From the NCBI GenBank assembly GCA_030538115.1, contig JAUNUP010000017.1:12751-76750 (forward strand): a stretch of DNA of 64,000 bases. Reading direction: 5' to 3'. Made by a program: the position numbers and the translations under genes. The notes under the pieces were generated by a model. That model had not been told where the DNA came from. It made no database searches and saw only the letters and a list, made by a program, of their open reading frames with translations. Within the stretch, counting starts at the first letter, position 1. Every line of letters begins with the position of its first letter. Below, piece after piece: positions 1-10,344 of the stretch. The DNA comes from Dermatophilus congolensis. Lineage in GTDB: Bacteria; Actinomycetota; Actinomycetes; Actinomycetales; Dermatophilaceae.

Positions 1-491
1 ATCTGCATGTCGACCGGCGCGTCGGCGAACGCCGCGTACGCCATGGCCACCAGCACCTCGAAGAACGACAGCTTCGGCCCGCCCTCGGCCTGCGAGGCGG
101 CATCGGCGATCTCGACGTACGGCTTGACGTCGTCGTAGGCCGCGAGAAACCGCTCCGGAGCGATGAGTTCGCCACCGATGACGAGACGCTCGCGGATGTC
201 GTGCAGGTGCGGAGACGTGAACCGGCCCGAGTTCAGGCCCATCTCCAACAACAGCCGCTCGATCATGCGGGCGGTCGTCGTCTTGCCGTTCGTGCCCGTA
301 ATGTGCACCATCGGAGCGCTGCGCTCCGGATGGCCGAGCAGGTCGAGCACCTCGGCGATGCGCGAGAGCGTCGGCGCGATGATGTGTTCGGGGTTGCGCG
401 AGATGATCTCGGTCTCGACCTCACGCATGCGTTTACGCAGGTCGAGGGCCCGCTCGGCCTCGATCCGGGCAGCGTCGGGGCGACCGCTCAC
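1..491 (-). CDS. folC: Folylpolyglutamate synthase / dihydrofolate synthase, N-terminal part (cut by window edge)
   Basis: This Mur-ligase-like enzyme adds glutamate to folates (and to dihydropteroate in bifunctional forms), using ATP in the cytoplasm. The reading frame shows the P-loop HITGTNGKTTTARMIERL near residue 55 and the folate-site signature TSPHLHDIRERL about 30 residues later; both are typical of FolC. Only about 163 N-terminal residues are present because the gene runs off the left edge. The GTG start overlaps the stop codon of the upstream acetyltransferase gene as GTGA, which implies translational coupling in an ileS-GNAT-folC operon. Identity is secure; whether it is bifunctional cannot be judged from the fragment. 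Confidence 0.93.
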   Translation of the reverse strand, partial: MSGRPDAARIEAERALDLRKRMREVETEIISRNPEHIIAPTLSRIAEVLDLLGHPERSAPMVHITGTNGKTTTARMIERLLLEMGLNSGRFTSPHLHDIRERLVIGGELIAPERFLAAYDDVKPYVEIADAASQAEGGPKLSFFEVLVAMAYAAFADAPVDMQ

Positions 492-1057
492 GCCTCGCCT
501 CCCACACACAGGTTTCGACGCAACCAGACAAGCCGCGGCATACCCGACTGTTCCTCTCGCTCGATCTCCTCGAACCCGATGGCGTTCGCGAATGCGAGCG
601 CCTCCTCGCTGCCTTCGTGCACCGCCAGGTACACGGAGTCGTGATGGGTCCGGACCTTTTCGACGATGGCTTCGACCAGCCGCCGAGCCACGCCGCGACC
701 GCCGTATTCGGGCAGCACGTAGAGCTTCCAGATGGTGACCCGGTCGTTCTCTTTTCCGTACGACGCCATCGCGACGATGTCGCTGCCATTCGGGCCGGCC
801 CCGCCCACGAAGGTGCGACCGGCCCGGATGGAGGCCGTGTTGGCATCGGAGGTCCAGAACTTCGCCGCGAGGAGGTCGAGCACCTCGGGCTCCATCAATC
901 CGGCGTTGGCCGAACGCATCACCGAGTTGCCGACCCGAACGACCCCGTCGAGGTCGTTGCCGTCGGCCGTACGGATCACGATGTCGTCAGGCCCACGCAC
1001 GTCTTGGCCTGCCCGGGCGGCGCCGTCGACGGCGTCGCCATCACCCTGCTGGGTCAC
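488..1057 (-). CDS. GNAT-family N-acetyltransferase
   Basis: A 189-residue acetyltransferase of the GNAT fold, transferring an acetyl group from acetyl-CoA to an unidentified amine. The acetyl-CoA loop is visible in the stretch [20 protein letters not shown] (Q/R-x-x-G-x-G/A type), followed by a typical late helix with [18 protein letters not shown] chose the GTG at 1057 because it overlaps the ileS stop codon as GTGA; longer upstream readings only run antisense-like through ileS. The gene is sandwiched between ileS and folC with 4-bp overlaps on both sides, so it should be co-translated with them and fall under the Ile T-box. Substrate unknown. Confidence 0.85.
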   Translation of the reverse strand: MTQQGDGDAVDGAARAGQDVRGPDDIVIRTADGNDLDGVVRVGNSVMRSANAGLMEPEVLDLLAAKFWTSDANTASIRAGRTFVGGAGPNGSDIVAMASYGKENDRVTIWKLYVLPEYGGRGVARRLVEAIVEKVRTHHDSVYLAVHEGSEEALAFANAIGFEEIEREEQSGMPRLVWLRRNLCVGGEA

Positions 1058-4000
1058 AGTCGCTTCACCACCACTCTGATCGGGAGCCCGTCTCCGACCG
1101 TGGCGTTCACCGAACCATCCTCGGGCAACGCGTCGAGCTGTGGCGCGCAACCGAATTGGGAGGCGAGCGTCTCGGTCGTGATGAGGTCTCGGTGCGCCAG
1201 CACCGCGTCCCACATCGGCAGGTCGCCGGTGACGGTGAGGCTGATGCGGTCGCTGACCTCCAGGCCCGCGTCCTTGCGGGCCTGCTGCACCGCGCGCACG
1301 ATGTCGCGGGCGATGCCTTCGGATTCGAGCTCGGGCGTGAGCGCGGTGTCGAGCACGACGAAGCCGCCGCCCGACAGCATCGCGGAGGCGCCCGCTCCCG
1401 TGGCCGACTCGTCGACGACGGTCTCGAGCGTGAACTCGCTGGCTTCCAAACCGATGCCGGCGCACACGACGTTGCCGTCCGCGTCGGCCGACCAGTCTCC
1501 CTTCTTGGAGCCGACGATCACCTGCTGCACCTGCTTGCCGAGGCGCGGGCCGGCGGCGCGCGCGTTGACGGTGAGGCGCTGGGTGATGCCGAAATCGGAG
1601 GCCGAGGCGGCGGCAGTGTCGAGCAGCGTCACCTTCTTGACGTTGACCTCGTCGCTGATGATGCCGACGAACGGCTCGAGCGCGGCGGGGTCGTCGGTGA
1701 CGACGGTGAGCTCGGCGAGCGGCAGGCGCACGCGGAGGCCCTGGGCCTTACGCAGGCTCGACGTGACCGAGCAGACCTCACGGGCCCGGTCCATCGCGGC
1801 GACGAGGGCGTCGTCTGCCGGCAGGTCGGAGGCGTCGGGCCAGTCGGTCATGTGCACCGAACGGCCGCCGGTGAGGCCGCGCCAGATCTCCTCCGTTGCC
1901 ATCGGCAGCAGCGGCGACGCGACACGGGTGAGCACCTCGAGCGTCGTGTAGAGCGTGTCGAAGGCGCTGGTCGCAGTGGACGCGTCGGCTCCCTTGGTGT
2001 CCCAGAACCGGTCGCGGCTGCGGCGCACGTACCAGTTCGTGAGCACGTCGAGAAAGACGCGCACCGAATCGCAGGCGCCCGCGATGTCGTACACGTCCAT
2101 CTGGGCCGTGACGGTCTCGACAAGGCCGCGCAGCTTGGCGAGCAGGTAGCGGTCGAGCACGTCGGTGGACTCGGTCGACCACTTCGCGTCGTAGCCCGCC
2201 GTGGTGTTGTCCGCAGCTTCGCCGCCGCCGGCACCCGCCTGAGCACCGAAGGCGTTGGCGTAGAGCGTGAAGAAGTACCAGGTGCTCCACAGCGGCAGCA
2301 GCCCGGCGCGCACGCCCTCGCGGATGCCCGCCTCCGTGACGATGAGGTTGCCGCCGCGCAGGATCGGGCTGCTCATGAGGAACCAGCGCATCGCGTCGGC
2401 GCCGTCGCGCTCGAAGACCTCGTTGACGTCGGGGTAGTTGCGCAGCGACTTGCTCATCTTCGCCCCGTCGTTGCCCAGCACGATGCCGTGGCTCAGACAC
2501 GAGGTGAACGCGGGCCGGTCGAACAGGGCCGTGGCCAGGATGTGCATGGTGTAGAACCAGCCGCGGGTCTGCCCGATGTACTCGACGATGAAGTCGCCAG
2601 GGTAGTGGTGCTCGAACCAGTCGCGGTTCTCGAACGGGTAGTGCACCTGGGCGAACGGCATTGAGCCGGAGTCGAACCAGCAGTCGAGCACCTCCGGCAC
2701 CCGACGCATGGTCGACTTTCCGGTGGGGTCGTCGGGGTTCGGGCGCGTCAGGTCGTCGATGTACGGCCGGTGCAGGTCGACCTCGCCGGCCTCGTTGCGC
2801 GGCAGGCGGCCGAAGTCGGCCTCCATCTGCTCGAACGAGCCGTACACGTCGGTGCGCGGGTGGTTGGGATCATCGCTGACCCACACCGGGATCGGGCTGC
2901 CCCAGTATCGGTTACGCGAGATCGACCAGTCGCGGGCGTTGCTCAGCCACTTGCCGAACTGGCCGTGCTTGACGTGCTCGGGCACCCAGGTGATGTCTTC
3001 GTTCACCTCGACCATGCGGTCGCGGAACTTCGTGACCTCTACGAACCAGCTGCTCACGGCCTTGTAGATGAGCGGCTGCTTGCAGCGCCAGCAGTGCGGG
3101 TAGGAATGCACATAGCTCTCTTCGCGCACCAGCAGGCCGCGCTCGCGCAGGTTGTTGATGATCGGCCGGTTGGCCTCGAACACCTGCAGGCCCTCGAAGT
3201 CGGGCACGACGGAGGTGAACGCGGCCCGGTCGTCGACCGACAGGATCGTCGGGATGCCGTGCTTCGCGGTCTCGGCCTGGTCGACCTCACCGTAAGCGGG
3301 GGCCATGTGGACGATGCCGGTACCGTCTTCGATCGTCACGTCGTCGGAGGGGATGACGACGAACGCGTTCTCGGTGCCCCACAACGCCGTGTCGGTGAAG
3401 TAGTCGAACATCGGGGTGTACTTCAGGCCGACGAGCGTGGAGCCGAGGAACGTGTCTTCGACCAGCGTCTCGACGGTCTTGGGGTCGTTGCCCTTGCCGA
3501 CGAACTCCTTGGCGTAGTGGCCCAGGCGGGCCTTCGCGACGATGTACCGCTCGCCGTCGAACGCGCGCACGGCCACGTACTCGATGTCGTTGCCGACCGC
3601 CATCGCGAGGTTGGTGGGCAGGGTCCACGGCGTCGTCGTCCAGGCGACGAGCCGGTCACCGTTGGGCAGCCCGACCCATACCGACACCGACGGGTCCTGA
3701 CGCTGCTGGTAGACCTCGTCGTCCATGCGGAGTTCGTGGTTGCTCAGCGGGGTTTCGTCGTTCCAGCAGTACGGCAGCACCTTGTGCCCCTCGTACACGA
3801 GGCCCTTGTCGTAGAGCGCTTTGAACGCCCAGATGACCGACTCCATGTACTCGGGGTTGAGGGTCTTGTAGTCGTGTCCGAAGTCGACCCAACGCGACTG
3901 GCGGGTGACGTACTTCTCCCATTCGTCGGTGTAGCGGAGCACCGAGCTGCGGCATTCGGCGTTGAACGCGCCGATGCCCATCTGCTCGATCTCCTTCTTC

Positions 4001-4359
4001 GTGGAGATGCCGAGCAGACGCTGCGCCTCGAGCTCGGCGGGCAGGCCGTGCGTGTCCCAGCCGAAACGGCGCTCGACACGGCGACCGCGCATGGTCTGGT
4101 AGCGGGGCACCACGTCTTTGACGTAGCCGGTCAGCAGGTGGCCGTAGTGCGGCAGGCCGTTGGCGAAGGGCGGGCCGTCGTAGAAGACGAACTCGTTGCT
4201 GCCGTCGTCGCCGGCGGGGCGGTTCTCGACGGAGGCGATGAAGGTCTGGTCCTGCTCCCAGTAAGCGAGCACGCCCTCCTCGATGCGCGGCAGGTCGGGA
4301 GTAGCCGGGACGCCGAAAGCGGCGCCTGCACCTGCGGATCGAGCCTTGGGGTAGGTCAT
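1054..4359 (-). CDS. ileS: Isoleucyl-tRNA synthetase
   Basis: Class I aminoacyl-tRNA synthetase that charges tRNA-Ile. The 1101-residue product has the HIGH-type motif HYGH at residues 71-74, the KMSKS loop near residue 633, the editing-domain region between them, and the [11 protein letters not shown] stretch before KMSKS. The length and the N-terminal [15 protein letters not shown] fit the long, eukaryote-like IleS form frequent in Actinobacteria. The ATG at 4359 follows GAGAAGG, a ribosome-binding site that is itself part of the T-box switch upstream. It is the first gene of an operon with the GNAT and folC genes, whose starts overlap. Confidence 0.97.
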   Translation of the reverse strand: MTYPKARSAGAGAAFGVPATPDLPRIEEGVLAYWEQDQTFIASVENRPAGDDGSNEFVFYDGPPFANGLPHYGHLLTGYVKDVVPRYQTMRGRRVERRFGWDTHGLPAELEAQRLLGISTKKEIEQMGIGAFNAECRSSVLRYTDEWEKYVTRQSRWVDFGHDYKTLNPEYMESVIWAFKALYDKGLVYEGHKVLPYCWNDETPLSNHELRMDDEVYQQRQDPSVSVWVGLPNGDRLVAWTTTPWTLPTNLAMAVGNDIEYVAVRAFDGERYIVAKARLGHYAKEFVGKGNDPKTVETLVEDTFLGSTLVGLKYTPMFDYFTDTALWGTENAFVVIPSDDVTIEDGTGIVHMAPAYGEVDQAETAKHGIPTILSVDDRAAFTSVVPDFEGLQVFEANRPIINNLRERGLLVREESYVHSYPHCWRCKQPLIYKAVSSWFVEVTKFRDRMVEVNEDITWVPEHVKHGQFGKWLSNARDWSISRNRYWGSPIPVWVSDDPNHPRTDVYGSFEQMEADFGRLPRNEAGEVDLHRPYIDDLTRPNPDDPTGKSTMRRVPEVLDCWFDSGSMPFAQVHYPFENRDWFEHHYPGDFIVEYIGQTRGWFYTMHILATALFDRPAFTSCLSHGIVLGNDGAKMSKSLRNYPDVNEVFERDGADAMRWFLMSSPILRGGNLIVTEAGIREGVRAGLLPLWSTWYFFTLYANAFGAQAGAGGGEAADNTTAGYDAKWSTESTDVLDRYLLAKLRGLVETVTAQMDVYDIAGACDSVRVFLDVLTNWYVRRSRDRFWDTKGADASTATSAFDTLYTTLEVLTRVASPLLPMATEEIWRGLTGGRSVHMTDWPDASDLPADDALVAAMDRAREVCSVTSSLRKAQGLRVRLPLAELTVVTDDPAALEPFVGIISDEVNVKKVTLLDTAAASASDFGITQRLTVNARAAGPRLGKQVQQVIVGSKKGDWSADADGNVVCAGIGLEASEFTLETVVDESATGAGASAMLSGGGFVVLDTALTPELESEGIARDIVRAVQQARKDAGLEVSDRISLTVTGDLPMWDAVLAHRDLITTETLASQFGCAPQLDALPEDGSVNATVGDGLPIRVVVKRL

Positions 4360-4365
4360 GGGTGT

Positions 4366-4625
4366 TGCCTTCTCGTGTCGAAAAACTTGCGTCTGCGCGC
4401 CCTTCGGCGCCTCCACACGAGGACGACGCTCCGGCTTCGTCGCCGGGCACCGCGGTACCACCTCGTTTGCCGTTCCTCACGCACGTGCGCCGAAACGACC
4501 TCTCTCATGGGCGTTGACGGACCCACCCGTCCGGGTCTAGTGAGCCGTCGTGCTGCGGCGAACTGCCGCGCGCTCGAAAGCCGTTCTTCCGGAGGCTCAC
4601 CGGTGATGGCCGGGTCGTCGCCTGT
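4366..4625 (-). promoter_or_regulatory. Translational T-box riboswitch for ileS (Ile, AUC specifier)
   Basis: Read on the minus strand, the leader has a short stem I with the loop CCGGCCATCACCGG; ATC at 4607-4605 would be the isoleucine specifier. It is followed by GTGAGCCTCCGGAAGAACG, the linker seen in ultrashort-stem-I actinobacterial ileS T-boxes. The T-box bulge GAGGTGGTACCGCGG lies at 4465-4451, with TGGT to pair with the tRNA acceptor end. The segment CCTCGT (4422-4417) can pair either with ACGAGG of the T-box arm (4466-4461) or, extended as CTCGTGT, with ACACGAG next to the ileS ribosome-binding site (4378-4372). There is no U-tract, so control is inferred to be translational. Confidence 0.88.
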
Positions 4626-4693
4626 TCGCACACCAGTCTACCGCCGACGGACGATTCCTTGAAGCTGCTCGAAACCACCCCTGGGGGCATATC

Positions 4694-6274
4694 GTGAAAG
4701 TCGTGCTCGACATCCTCGCCTCCTCGCCACTGCTGACCGTCTTCCTCGTGGTGGCATTGGGCACGCTGGTCGGTTCGTTTCCGTTCGGGCCCATCCGGTT
4801 CGGCCCTGCAGGCGGTCTGTTCGTCGGGCTTGCCATCGGTGCCATGGACGAGCGCCTCGGGCAGGGTCTCGGCCTCGTGCAGACGTTGGGGCTCGCGCTG
4901 TTCGTCTACACCGTCGGCCTGGCCGGCGGGTACCAACTCGTCGCCACGTTCAGACGCCAGTTGCCCACGCTCGTCGCGGGTTTCGTCGTGCTGGTCGCCA
5001 CTGCGGCCGTGGCTGCCGGAGGCGGGATGCTGCTCGGCCTGTCGGCCCCGATGACCGCGGGCGCGTTCTCCGGCTCACTCACGGCGACGGCTGCGCTCGC
5101 GGCAGCGACCGACGCCTCGGGCGGCTCCGGGGATCCGGCGGTCGGCTACTCCCTCGGCTATCCGGTGGGCGTGACGTTGAGCATCTTCGTCATCGCTGTG
5201 CTGGTCACCCGAAAGTTTCCGGGCAAGCGCGACACCGCCCCCAACACGGGAGGCGGGCTGCACGCCATCAGCGTGGCTGTGAACCGCGACGTACACGTCG
5301 ACGAGGTGCCCGGTTGGCGCGACCAGACGATCACGATGTCGTACCTCATCCGCGACGGGCACGGGCGTGTCGTCACGGACGACGACCGGCTGCTCACCGG
5401 CGACAAGGTGCTCGTCATCGGCGACGAGACCGCGGGGCGGGCCGCGCTCATCTACCTCGGTGAGGAGCTGCCCGAGAAGCTCACCGACCACCGCACCGAC
5501 GTCGACCACCGACGCTTCACCGTCTCCAACACGGAGGTCGCAGGGCGCACAGTCGCCGACCTCGACCTCCCCCGCCGCTATGGCGGCCGCGCCACCCGCG
5601 TCTACCGCGGCGACACCGAACTGCTCGCCCGCGACGACCTGGTGCTCGAGCTCGGAGACCGGGTGCTCGCCGTGTTCCCGAAGGGCTCCATCAACGTGGG
5701 CCAGTCGGTCTTCGGCGACTCCGAGAAGCGGGCGAGCGAGATCGACGCGCTCACCCTCGCCGTCGGACTCGCGGTGGGGCTGTTCGTGGGCATCATCCCG
5801 ATCCCGTTGGGCTCCGTCACGCTCAAGCTCGGCGCCGCGGCCGGGCCTCTGCTCGTCGGTCTGCTGCTCGGGCGGCTCGTGCGTACGGGTCCCTTCGTGT
5901 GGACGCTGCCCAACTCCGCCAACCTCACGCTGCGGCAACTGGGCCTGTTTCTCTTTCTCGCGTGCGTGGGCCTCGCCTCCGGCCCGGCGTTCGCCTCGAC
6001 CGTGCTGACGCGCACCGGCCTCACGGCAGCAGCGCTCGGTGGCGCGGTGACGCTCGCGGCATGCGCGTTCACGTGGATCGCGGGGCGGGTTCTGCAGCTC
6101 TCGGCTCCGCGTACCGCAGGCATCATGAGCGGGATCATCGGTCAGCCCGCAGTGCTCGCGTTCGCCACGAGCAAGTGCGACGACCCGCGCATCGAGTCGA
6201 GCTACACCTCCCTCTTCGCGGTAGGCACGGTAGTGAAGATCCTCCTCGCCTACGTGCTGGCGGTGCTCTGGTAG
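4694..6274 (+). CDS. AspT/YidE-family transporter with RCK_C domains
   Basis: A 526-residue integral membrane protein of the YidE/YbjL (aspartate:alanine exchanger, AAE) type. It has two blocks of about five membrane segments (residues 10-170 and 360-526). The two blocks, each with a GA/SG-rich repeat unit, are separated by a cytosolic stretch (about 185-345). That stretch reads like two TrkA-C/RCK_C domains (RDGHGRVVTDDDRLLTGDKVLVIGD and LGDRVLAVFPKG). Family knowledge points to a secondary transporter, perhaps for dicarboxylic amino acids; the substrate is not evident. It starts with GTG after CTGGGGG, and diverges from the ileS leader, so it probably has its own promoter in the 69 bases beyond the T-box. 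Confidence 0.8.
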   Translation: MKVVLDILASSPLLTVFLVVALGTLVGSFPFGPIRFGPAGGLFVGLAIGAMDERLGQGLGLVQTLGLALFVYTVGLAGGYQLVATFRRQLPTLVAGFVVLVATAAVAAGGGMLLGLSAPMTAGAFSGSLTATAALAAATDASGGSGDPAVGYSLGYPVGVTLSIFVIAVLVTRKFPGKRDTAPNTGGGLHAISVAVNRDVHVDEVPGWRDQTITMSYLIRDGHGRVVTDDDRLLTGDKVLVIGDETAGRAALIYLGEELPEKLTDHRTDVDHRRFTVSNTEVAGRTVADLDLPRRYGGRATRVYRGDTELLARDDLVLELGDRVLAVFPKGSINVGQSVFGDSEKRASEIDALTLAVGLAVGLFVGIIPIPLGSVTLKLGAAAGPLLVGLLLGRLVRTGPFVWTLPNSANLTLRQLGLFLFLACVGLASGPAFASTVLTRTGLTAAALGGAVTLAACAFTWIAGRVLQLSAPRTAGIMSGIIGQPAVLAFATSKCDDPRIESSYTSLFAVGTVVKILLAYVLAVLW

Positions 6275-6450
6275 CCGTCTGCAGCCAGTGCTTCCCGGGC
6301 AACTCAGCATTGCCGTGCTCGCTGACGCGCCGGCGCACGGCCGAAAGATGGCCGCGCGCTCGGAGAGCAGCCCAGATTCCAGCCGTTCGCTGTGAAGAAT
6401 GTGTCGTGGCGGTCGTTGCCCCCGCCTGCAACACCGGGGATCGTCGCTGC

Positions 6451-7401
6451 ATGACCGCCACTCAGATCGACCTCACCGGTGCCCTCGTCGTCGGAACCGA
6501 CGGCTCCGACCCGAGCTTCAATGCCGTGCGCTGGGCCGCCGCTGAAGCGCACCGCCGCAACGCTCCGCTGCACATCGTTCATGCACGCGAAGGCGGCGTC
6601 TCGATGATGACGACCGCCCCCACCGACGTCGCCGCGCAGCTTCAGGCCGTGGAGGAGCAATCGAATTCGGTGCTCGACCGCGCGCTCGCGGTGGCTCGCT
6701 CAGGCCCGGCTCCGGCGTCGATCACCGCTTCGCACGCTGTCGGCAACCCGGCGCGGCACCTCATCGAGGCTTCGAAGGAGGCGCGTCTCGTCGTGGTCGG
6801 CACCTCGGGAGGCGGGCGTATCCGCGCAGCACTGTTCGGTTCCACTCCTCTGCAGTTGGCCATCCACGCCACCTGCCCCGTCGCGATCATCTCGCCCCAG
6901 CACCAGCACCACGGCGCAGGGCACCCGCACGTCGTCGTCGGTCTCGACAGCAGCAGCGTCAGCTACGCGGCCGTCGAGTTGGCGTTCCGGGTGGCACAGC
7001 CCGACGGCAAAGTCACGCTGGCCCACGCGGTGACGATGGAGAACCTCGAGCTCGCGCCTACCGACCCGGTCAGCGGGATTCCGGTACCGCGCGAGGCCGC
7101 GATCGGCGACGACGTTGCCGCAGAGGGTGCGCCGCTGCTCGATGAGCGCGCGCACGACCTCATCGACAAGTTCCCGCAGGTCAGCGTGGACACGTTGCGC
7201 GTGCGGGGTGACGCCGCCGATGTGCTCATCAACGTGGCCCGCAAGGCCGACATCCTCTCCATCGCCACGCGAGGCCAGGGCGGCTTCACCGGTCTGCTCC
7301 TCGGTTCTGTGGCCCAGCGCCTCATGCAGGTCTCCCCGGTGCCGCTCCTGGTCGTCAAGGAAGACTGGACGGCAGACGAAACAGCAGCCTGGCTGCAGTA
7401 G
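6451..7401 (+). CDS. Tandem universal stress protein (two UspA domains)
   Basis: A 316-residue protein made of two UspA folds (about residues 8-150 and 158-312). The first ends with the ATP-binding signature G-x2-G-x9-G-S/T (GTSGGGRIRAALFGST), so nucleotide binding is likely. The second carries ATRGQGGFTGLLLGSV, in which the first glycine of the signature is alanine. In mycobacteria and related genera such tandem USPs are induced by hypoxia or starvation; nothing in this sequence shows how it is regulated. The ATG was chosen because the Usp fold begins a few residues after it; the frame is open far upstream but runs through the previous gene. A repeat element begins 22 bp after the stop. Confidence 0.87.
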   Translation: MTATQIDLTGALVVGTDGSDPSFNAVRWAAAEAHRRNAPLHIVHAREGGVSMMTTAPTDVAAQLQAVEEQSNSVLDRALAVARSGPAPASITASHAVGNPARHLIEASKEARLVVVGTSGGGRIRAALFGSTPLQLAIHATCPVAIISPQHQHHGAGHPHVVVGLDSSSVSYAAVELAFRVAQPDGKVTLAHAVTMENLELAPTDPVSGIPVPREAAIGDDVAAEGAPLLDERAHDLIDKFPQVSVDTLRVRGDAADVLINVARKADILSIATRGQGGFTGLLLGSVAQRLMQVSPVPLLVVKEDWTADETAAWLQ

Positions 7402-7423
7402 GCACGCAGCCACACAGACACCT

Positions 7424-7547
7424 GTCCCATGGCACTTCTGCTGGTAGAAGAGGCATGTCGGAAACATGTGCCATGGGACCCCACCGGGCGGGTGCCACGG
7501 CACATGATCCGCGTCAAAGCCGCGTAACCCGACGAGTGCCGTGGCAC
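7424..7547. repeat. Dispersed four-dodecamer palindromic repeat, copy A
   Basis: Four copies of the GTGCCRYGGCAC-type dodecamer lie at 7424 (GTCCCATGGCAC), 7468 (GTGCCATGGGAC), 7492 (GTGCCACGGCAC) and 7536 (GTGCCGTGGCAC), with start-to-start spacing 44, 24 and 44. The inner pair sits in an imperfect inverted repeat bounded by ACATG (7464) and CATG (7506). It lies between the universal stress gene, whose stop is 22 bp before it, and valS. The same architecture recurs at four other places in the window. Confidence 0.85.
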
Positions 7548-7606
7548 GGGAACGCCGGCCGTGCCGGATTCGGCTCTGCGCGGGCCGGGATGGGAAGATC
7601 GTGGCC

Positions 7607-10312
7607 ATGACGACCCCTGCCTCGAATCCGAACCCAGCGATCCCCGCGAAGCCGTCGGTCGACGGTCTCGAGGACACCTGGGCGCCGGTATGGGAGAAGC
7701 AGGGCACGTACCACTTCGACCGTGACCGGGCCCTGGGCCTGCCGCGGGAGCAGGTGTACTCGATCGACACTCCCCCGCCCACGGCCTCCGGGTCGCTGCA
7801 CGTCGGCCACGTGTTCAGCTACACGCACACCGACCTGGTGGCGCGTTACAAGCGCATGCGCGGGCTCGAGGTCTTCTACCCGATGGGCTGGGACGACAAC
7901 GGCCTGCCCACCGAGCGTCGCGTGCAGAACTACTACGGCGTGCGCGGAGACGCGGCGTTGCCGTACACCGAGGGTTACGAGCCGCCGCAGCGCGGCATGG
8001 CCGACAAGTCGGGCAAGGCGGTCAAGCTCTCCGACCAGCAGCCCGTGAGCCGCGCGAACTTCATCGAGCTGTGCCACGAGCTGACCACGGAGGACGAGAA
8101 GGCCTACGAGGCGCTGTGGCGTCGCCTGGGTGTGTCGGTCGACTGGCGACAGACGTACCAGACCATCGACGACCACTCGCGCAGCGTCTCCCAGAAGGCG
8201 TTTCTCAACAACCTCGCGAACGGCCAGGCGTACCAGGCCGAGGCTCCGGGCCTCTGGGACGTGACGTTCCAGACCGCGGTCGCCCAGGCCGAACTGGAGG
8301 CCCGCGACTACCCCGGCCACTACCACCGGGTCGCGTTCCACACACTCGACGACTCGGGCACCCGTACGCCCGACTCCGCCATCTACATCGAGACCACTCG
8401 TCCCGAACTCCTCCCGGCGTGTGTGGCTCTCATCGCGCACCCCGACGACGAGCGCTACCAGCACCTCTTCGGCACGCAGGTCGAGTCGCCGGTCTTCGGA
8501 GTCGCACTGCCGGTGCTCGCGCACCCCGCGGCCGAGATGGACAAGGGCGCGGGTATCGCCATGTGCTGTACGTTCGGTGACCTCACCGACGTGCAGTGGT
8601 GGCGCGACCTCAACCTCCCCACCCGCTCGCTCATCACCCGAGCGGGCCGCCTCGCGGGTGAGACCCCGGAGTGGCTGACGGGCGCGGGCGCCGAGTTCTA
8701 CGCCTCCGCCGTGGCGGGCAACACCCCGTTCACGGCGCGCAAGAACATCGTCGAGGGCCTGCGCGAGAGCGGCGACCTCGACGGCGAGCCCACCCCGACC
8801 CAGCGCATGACGAACTTCTTCGAGAAGGGCGACAAGCCCCTCGAGATCGTCACGAGCCGCCAGTGGTACATCCGCAACGGAGGCCGTGACGCCGACTTGC
8901 GCGAGGCTCTGCTCGCGCGCGGGCGTGAGCTGAAGTTCCACCCCGACTTCATGCGGGTGCGGTACGAGAACTGGGTCGGGGGCCTCTCCGGCGACTGGCT
9001 GGTGAGCCGCCAGCGGTTCTTCGGTGTGCCGATCCCGCTGTGGTACCCGCTCGACGCCGACGGCGAGCCGGTCTACGACTCCCCCTTGGTGCCGACCGAC
9101 GCGCAGCTCCCGGTCGACCCGTTCACCGACGTCCCCGAGGGCTACACCGAGTCGCAGCGCGGCCAGGCGGGGGGCTTCATCGGTGACAGCGACATCCTCG
9201 ACACGTGGGCGACCTCCAGCCTCACGCCGCAGATCACTACGGGTTGGCCGTACGCGGAGGGCAAGGGCGACCCCGAGCTGTTCGAGCGCCTGTTCCCGAT
9301 GGACCTGCGCCCCCAGGGCCAAGACATCATCCGCACGTGGTTGTTCAGCACCGTGGTGCGGGCGCACCACGAGAACGGCTCGCTGCCGTGGACCGACGCG
9401 GGTATCTCGGGCTGGATCCTCGACCCCGACCGCAAGAAGATGAGCAAGTCGAAGGGCAACGCCGAGACGCCCGAGGGCATGCTGCACCTGCACGGCTCGG
9501 ATGCGGTGCGCTACTGGGCCGCCTCCGCGCGCCTGGGCACCGACGCGGCTTTCGACACCGGCCAGATGAAGGTCGGCCGACGCCTGGCGATCAAGATTCT
9601 CAACGCGAGCAAGTTCGTGCTCGGCTTCCCGTTCTCCGGCGCCGACGAGGCCGTGTCGGGTGACCCGCAGGCGCGTGCCGCCGAGCTGCTCCCGCTCGTG
9701 ACGAACGCGCTCGACCGTTCGATGCTGGCGCAGCTCTCGGAGGTCGTGCGCCGTGCAACGGCGGGCTTCGAGTCGTACGACCACACGCGGGCGCTTGAGG
9801 TGACGGAGACGTTCTTCTGGAGCTTCTGCGACGACTACCTCGAGCTGGTCAAAGACCGGGCGTACTCGGAGGGCGAAGGCGCGGCTTCTGCGCAGGCGGC
9901 CCTCCGAGTGGCGCTGGACGTGCTGCTCCGCCTGTTCGCCCCGATCCTCCCGTACGCGACGGAGGAGGTCTGGAGCTGGTGGCGCGCCGAGACGGGCTCG
10001 ATCCACCGCCAGCCCTGGCCGACGACGGAAGAACTGGCGTCGGTCGCGCAGTCCGCAGACGCGGGCGTGCTGGATGCGGTGGCCGAGGCCCTCGCGGGCG
10101 TGCGCCGAGCGAAGTCGGACGCGAAGGTCGGCATGCGAGCCGAGGTCGAGAACGTCACGATCGCGGCCCCAGCGGGAGTGCTGGACCAGATCCGAGAGGG
10201 CGAGACCGACCTGGTGGCAGCAGGCCGAATCCAGAACCACACCTACGCGGAAGCGGAACAGCTGGAGGTGAAGGACGCCGTCCTCATCCCCCCGCCACCC
10301 CGCGAGAAGTAG
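7607..10312 (+). CDS. valS: Valyl-tRNA synthetase
   Basis: Class I synthetase charging tRNA-Val. The 901-residue product has HVGH (HIGH motif) at residues 65-68 within PPPTASGSLHVGHVFSYTHT and KMSKSKGN near residue 611, with the editing domain between. It lacks the long C-terminal coiled-coil arm of the E. coli-type enzyme and ends shortly after the anticodon-binding domain (ILPYATEEVWSWW). The ATG at 7607 was chosen; a GTG six bases upstream is in frame. The gene is monocistronic and bracketed by two copies of the same intergenic repeat (ending 59 bp before and starting 32 bp after). I see no T-box here. Confidence 0.96.
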   Translation: MTTPASNPNPAIPAKPSVDGLEDTWAPVWEKQGTYHFDRDRALGLPREQVYSIDTPPPTASGSLHVGHVFSYTHTDLVARYKRMRGLEVFYPMGWDDNGLPTERRVQNYYGVRGDAALPYTEGYEPPQRGMADKSGKAVKLSDQQPVSRANFIELCHELTTEDEKAYEALWRRLGVSVDWRQTYQTIDDHSRSVSQKAFLNNLANGQAYQAEAPGLWDVTFQTAVAQAELEARDYPGHYHRVAFHTLDDSGTRTPDSAIYIETTRPELLPACVALIAHPDDERYQHLFGTQVESPVFGVALPVLAHPAAEMDKGAGIAMCCTFGDLTDVQWWRDLNLPTRSLITRAGRLAGETPEWLTGAGAEFYASAVAGNTPFTARKNIVEGLRESGDLDGEPTPTQRMTNFFEKGDKPLEIVTSRQWYIRNGGRDADLREALLARGRELKFHPDFMRVRYENWVGGLSGDWLVSRQRFFGVPIPLWYPLDADGEPVYDSPLVPTDAQLPVDPFTDVPEGYTESQRGQAGGFIGDSDILDTWATSSLTPQITTGWPYAEGKGDPELFERLFPMDLRPQGQDIIRTWLFSTVVRAHHENGSLPWTDAGISGWILDPDRKKMSKSKGNAETPEGMLHLHGSDAVRYWAASARLGTDAAFDTGQMKVGRRLAIKILNASKFVLGFPFSGADEAVSGDPQARAAELLPLVTNALDRSMLAQLSEVVRRATAGFESYDHTRALEVTETFFWSFCDDYLELVKDRAYSEGEGAASAQAALRVALDVLLRLFAPILPYATEEVWSWWRAETGSIHRQPWPTTEELASVAQSADAGVLDAVAEALAGVRRAKSDAKVGMRAEVENVTIAAPAGVLDQIREGETDLVAAGRIQNHTYAEAEQLEVKDAVLIPPPPREK

Positions 10313-10344
10313 CACTCGCCCGGCGCGGCACGACCACACTCACG

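Noticed and set aside
1054..1465. Longer reading of the GNAT gene starting inside ileS
   Set aside because: The extra 136 residues are Arg/His/Gly-rich shadow of ileS; the GTG in the GTGA overlap gives a normal GNAT protein.
4360..4640. Short plus-strand ORFs in the ileS leader
   Set aside because: The stretch is explained by the T-box structure; the ORFs have no ribosome-binding sites or protein features.
2770..4662. 630-codon open frame opposite ileS
   Set aside because: It is the antisense shadow of ileS in GC-rich DNA and runs across the T-box leader; its composition (Val/Gly/Asp/Arg-rich, no domains) is not protein-like.
7424..7547. CRISPR-like array of short repeats
   Set aside because: The repeated units are palindromic dodecamers with fixed 44/24-26/44 geometry, at most four per site, and no cas genes are present anywhere in the window.
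7514..10339. 941-codon open frame opposite valS
   Set aside because: Full antisense of valS; no motifs, and it reads through the repeat copies on both sides.
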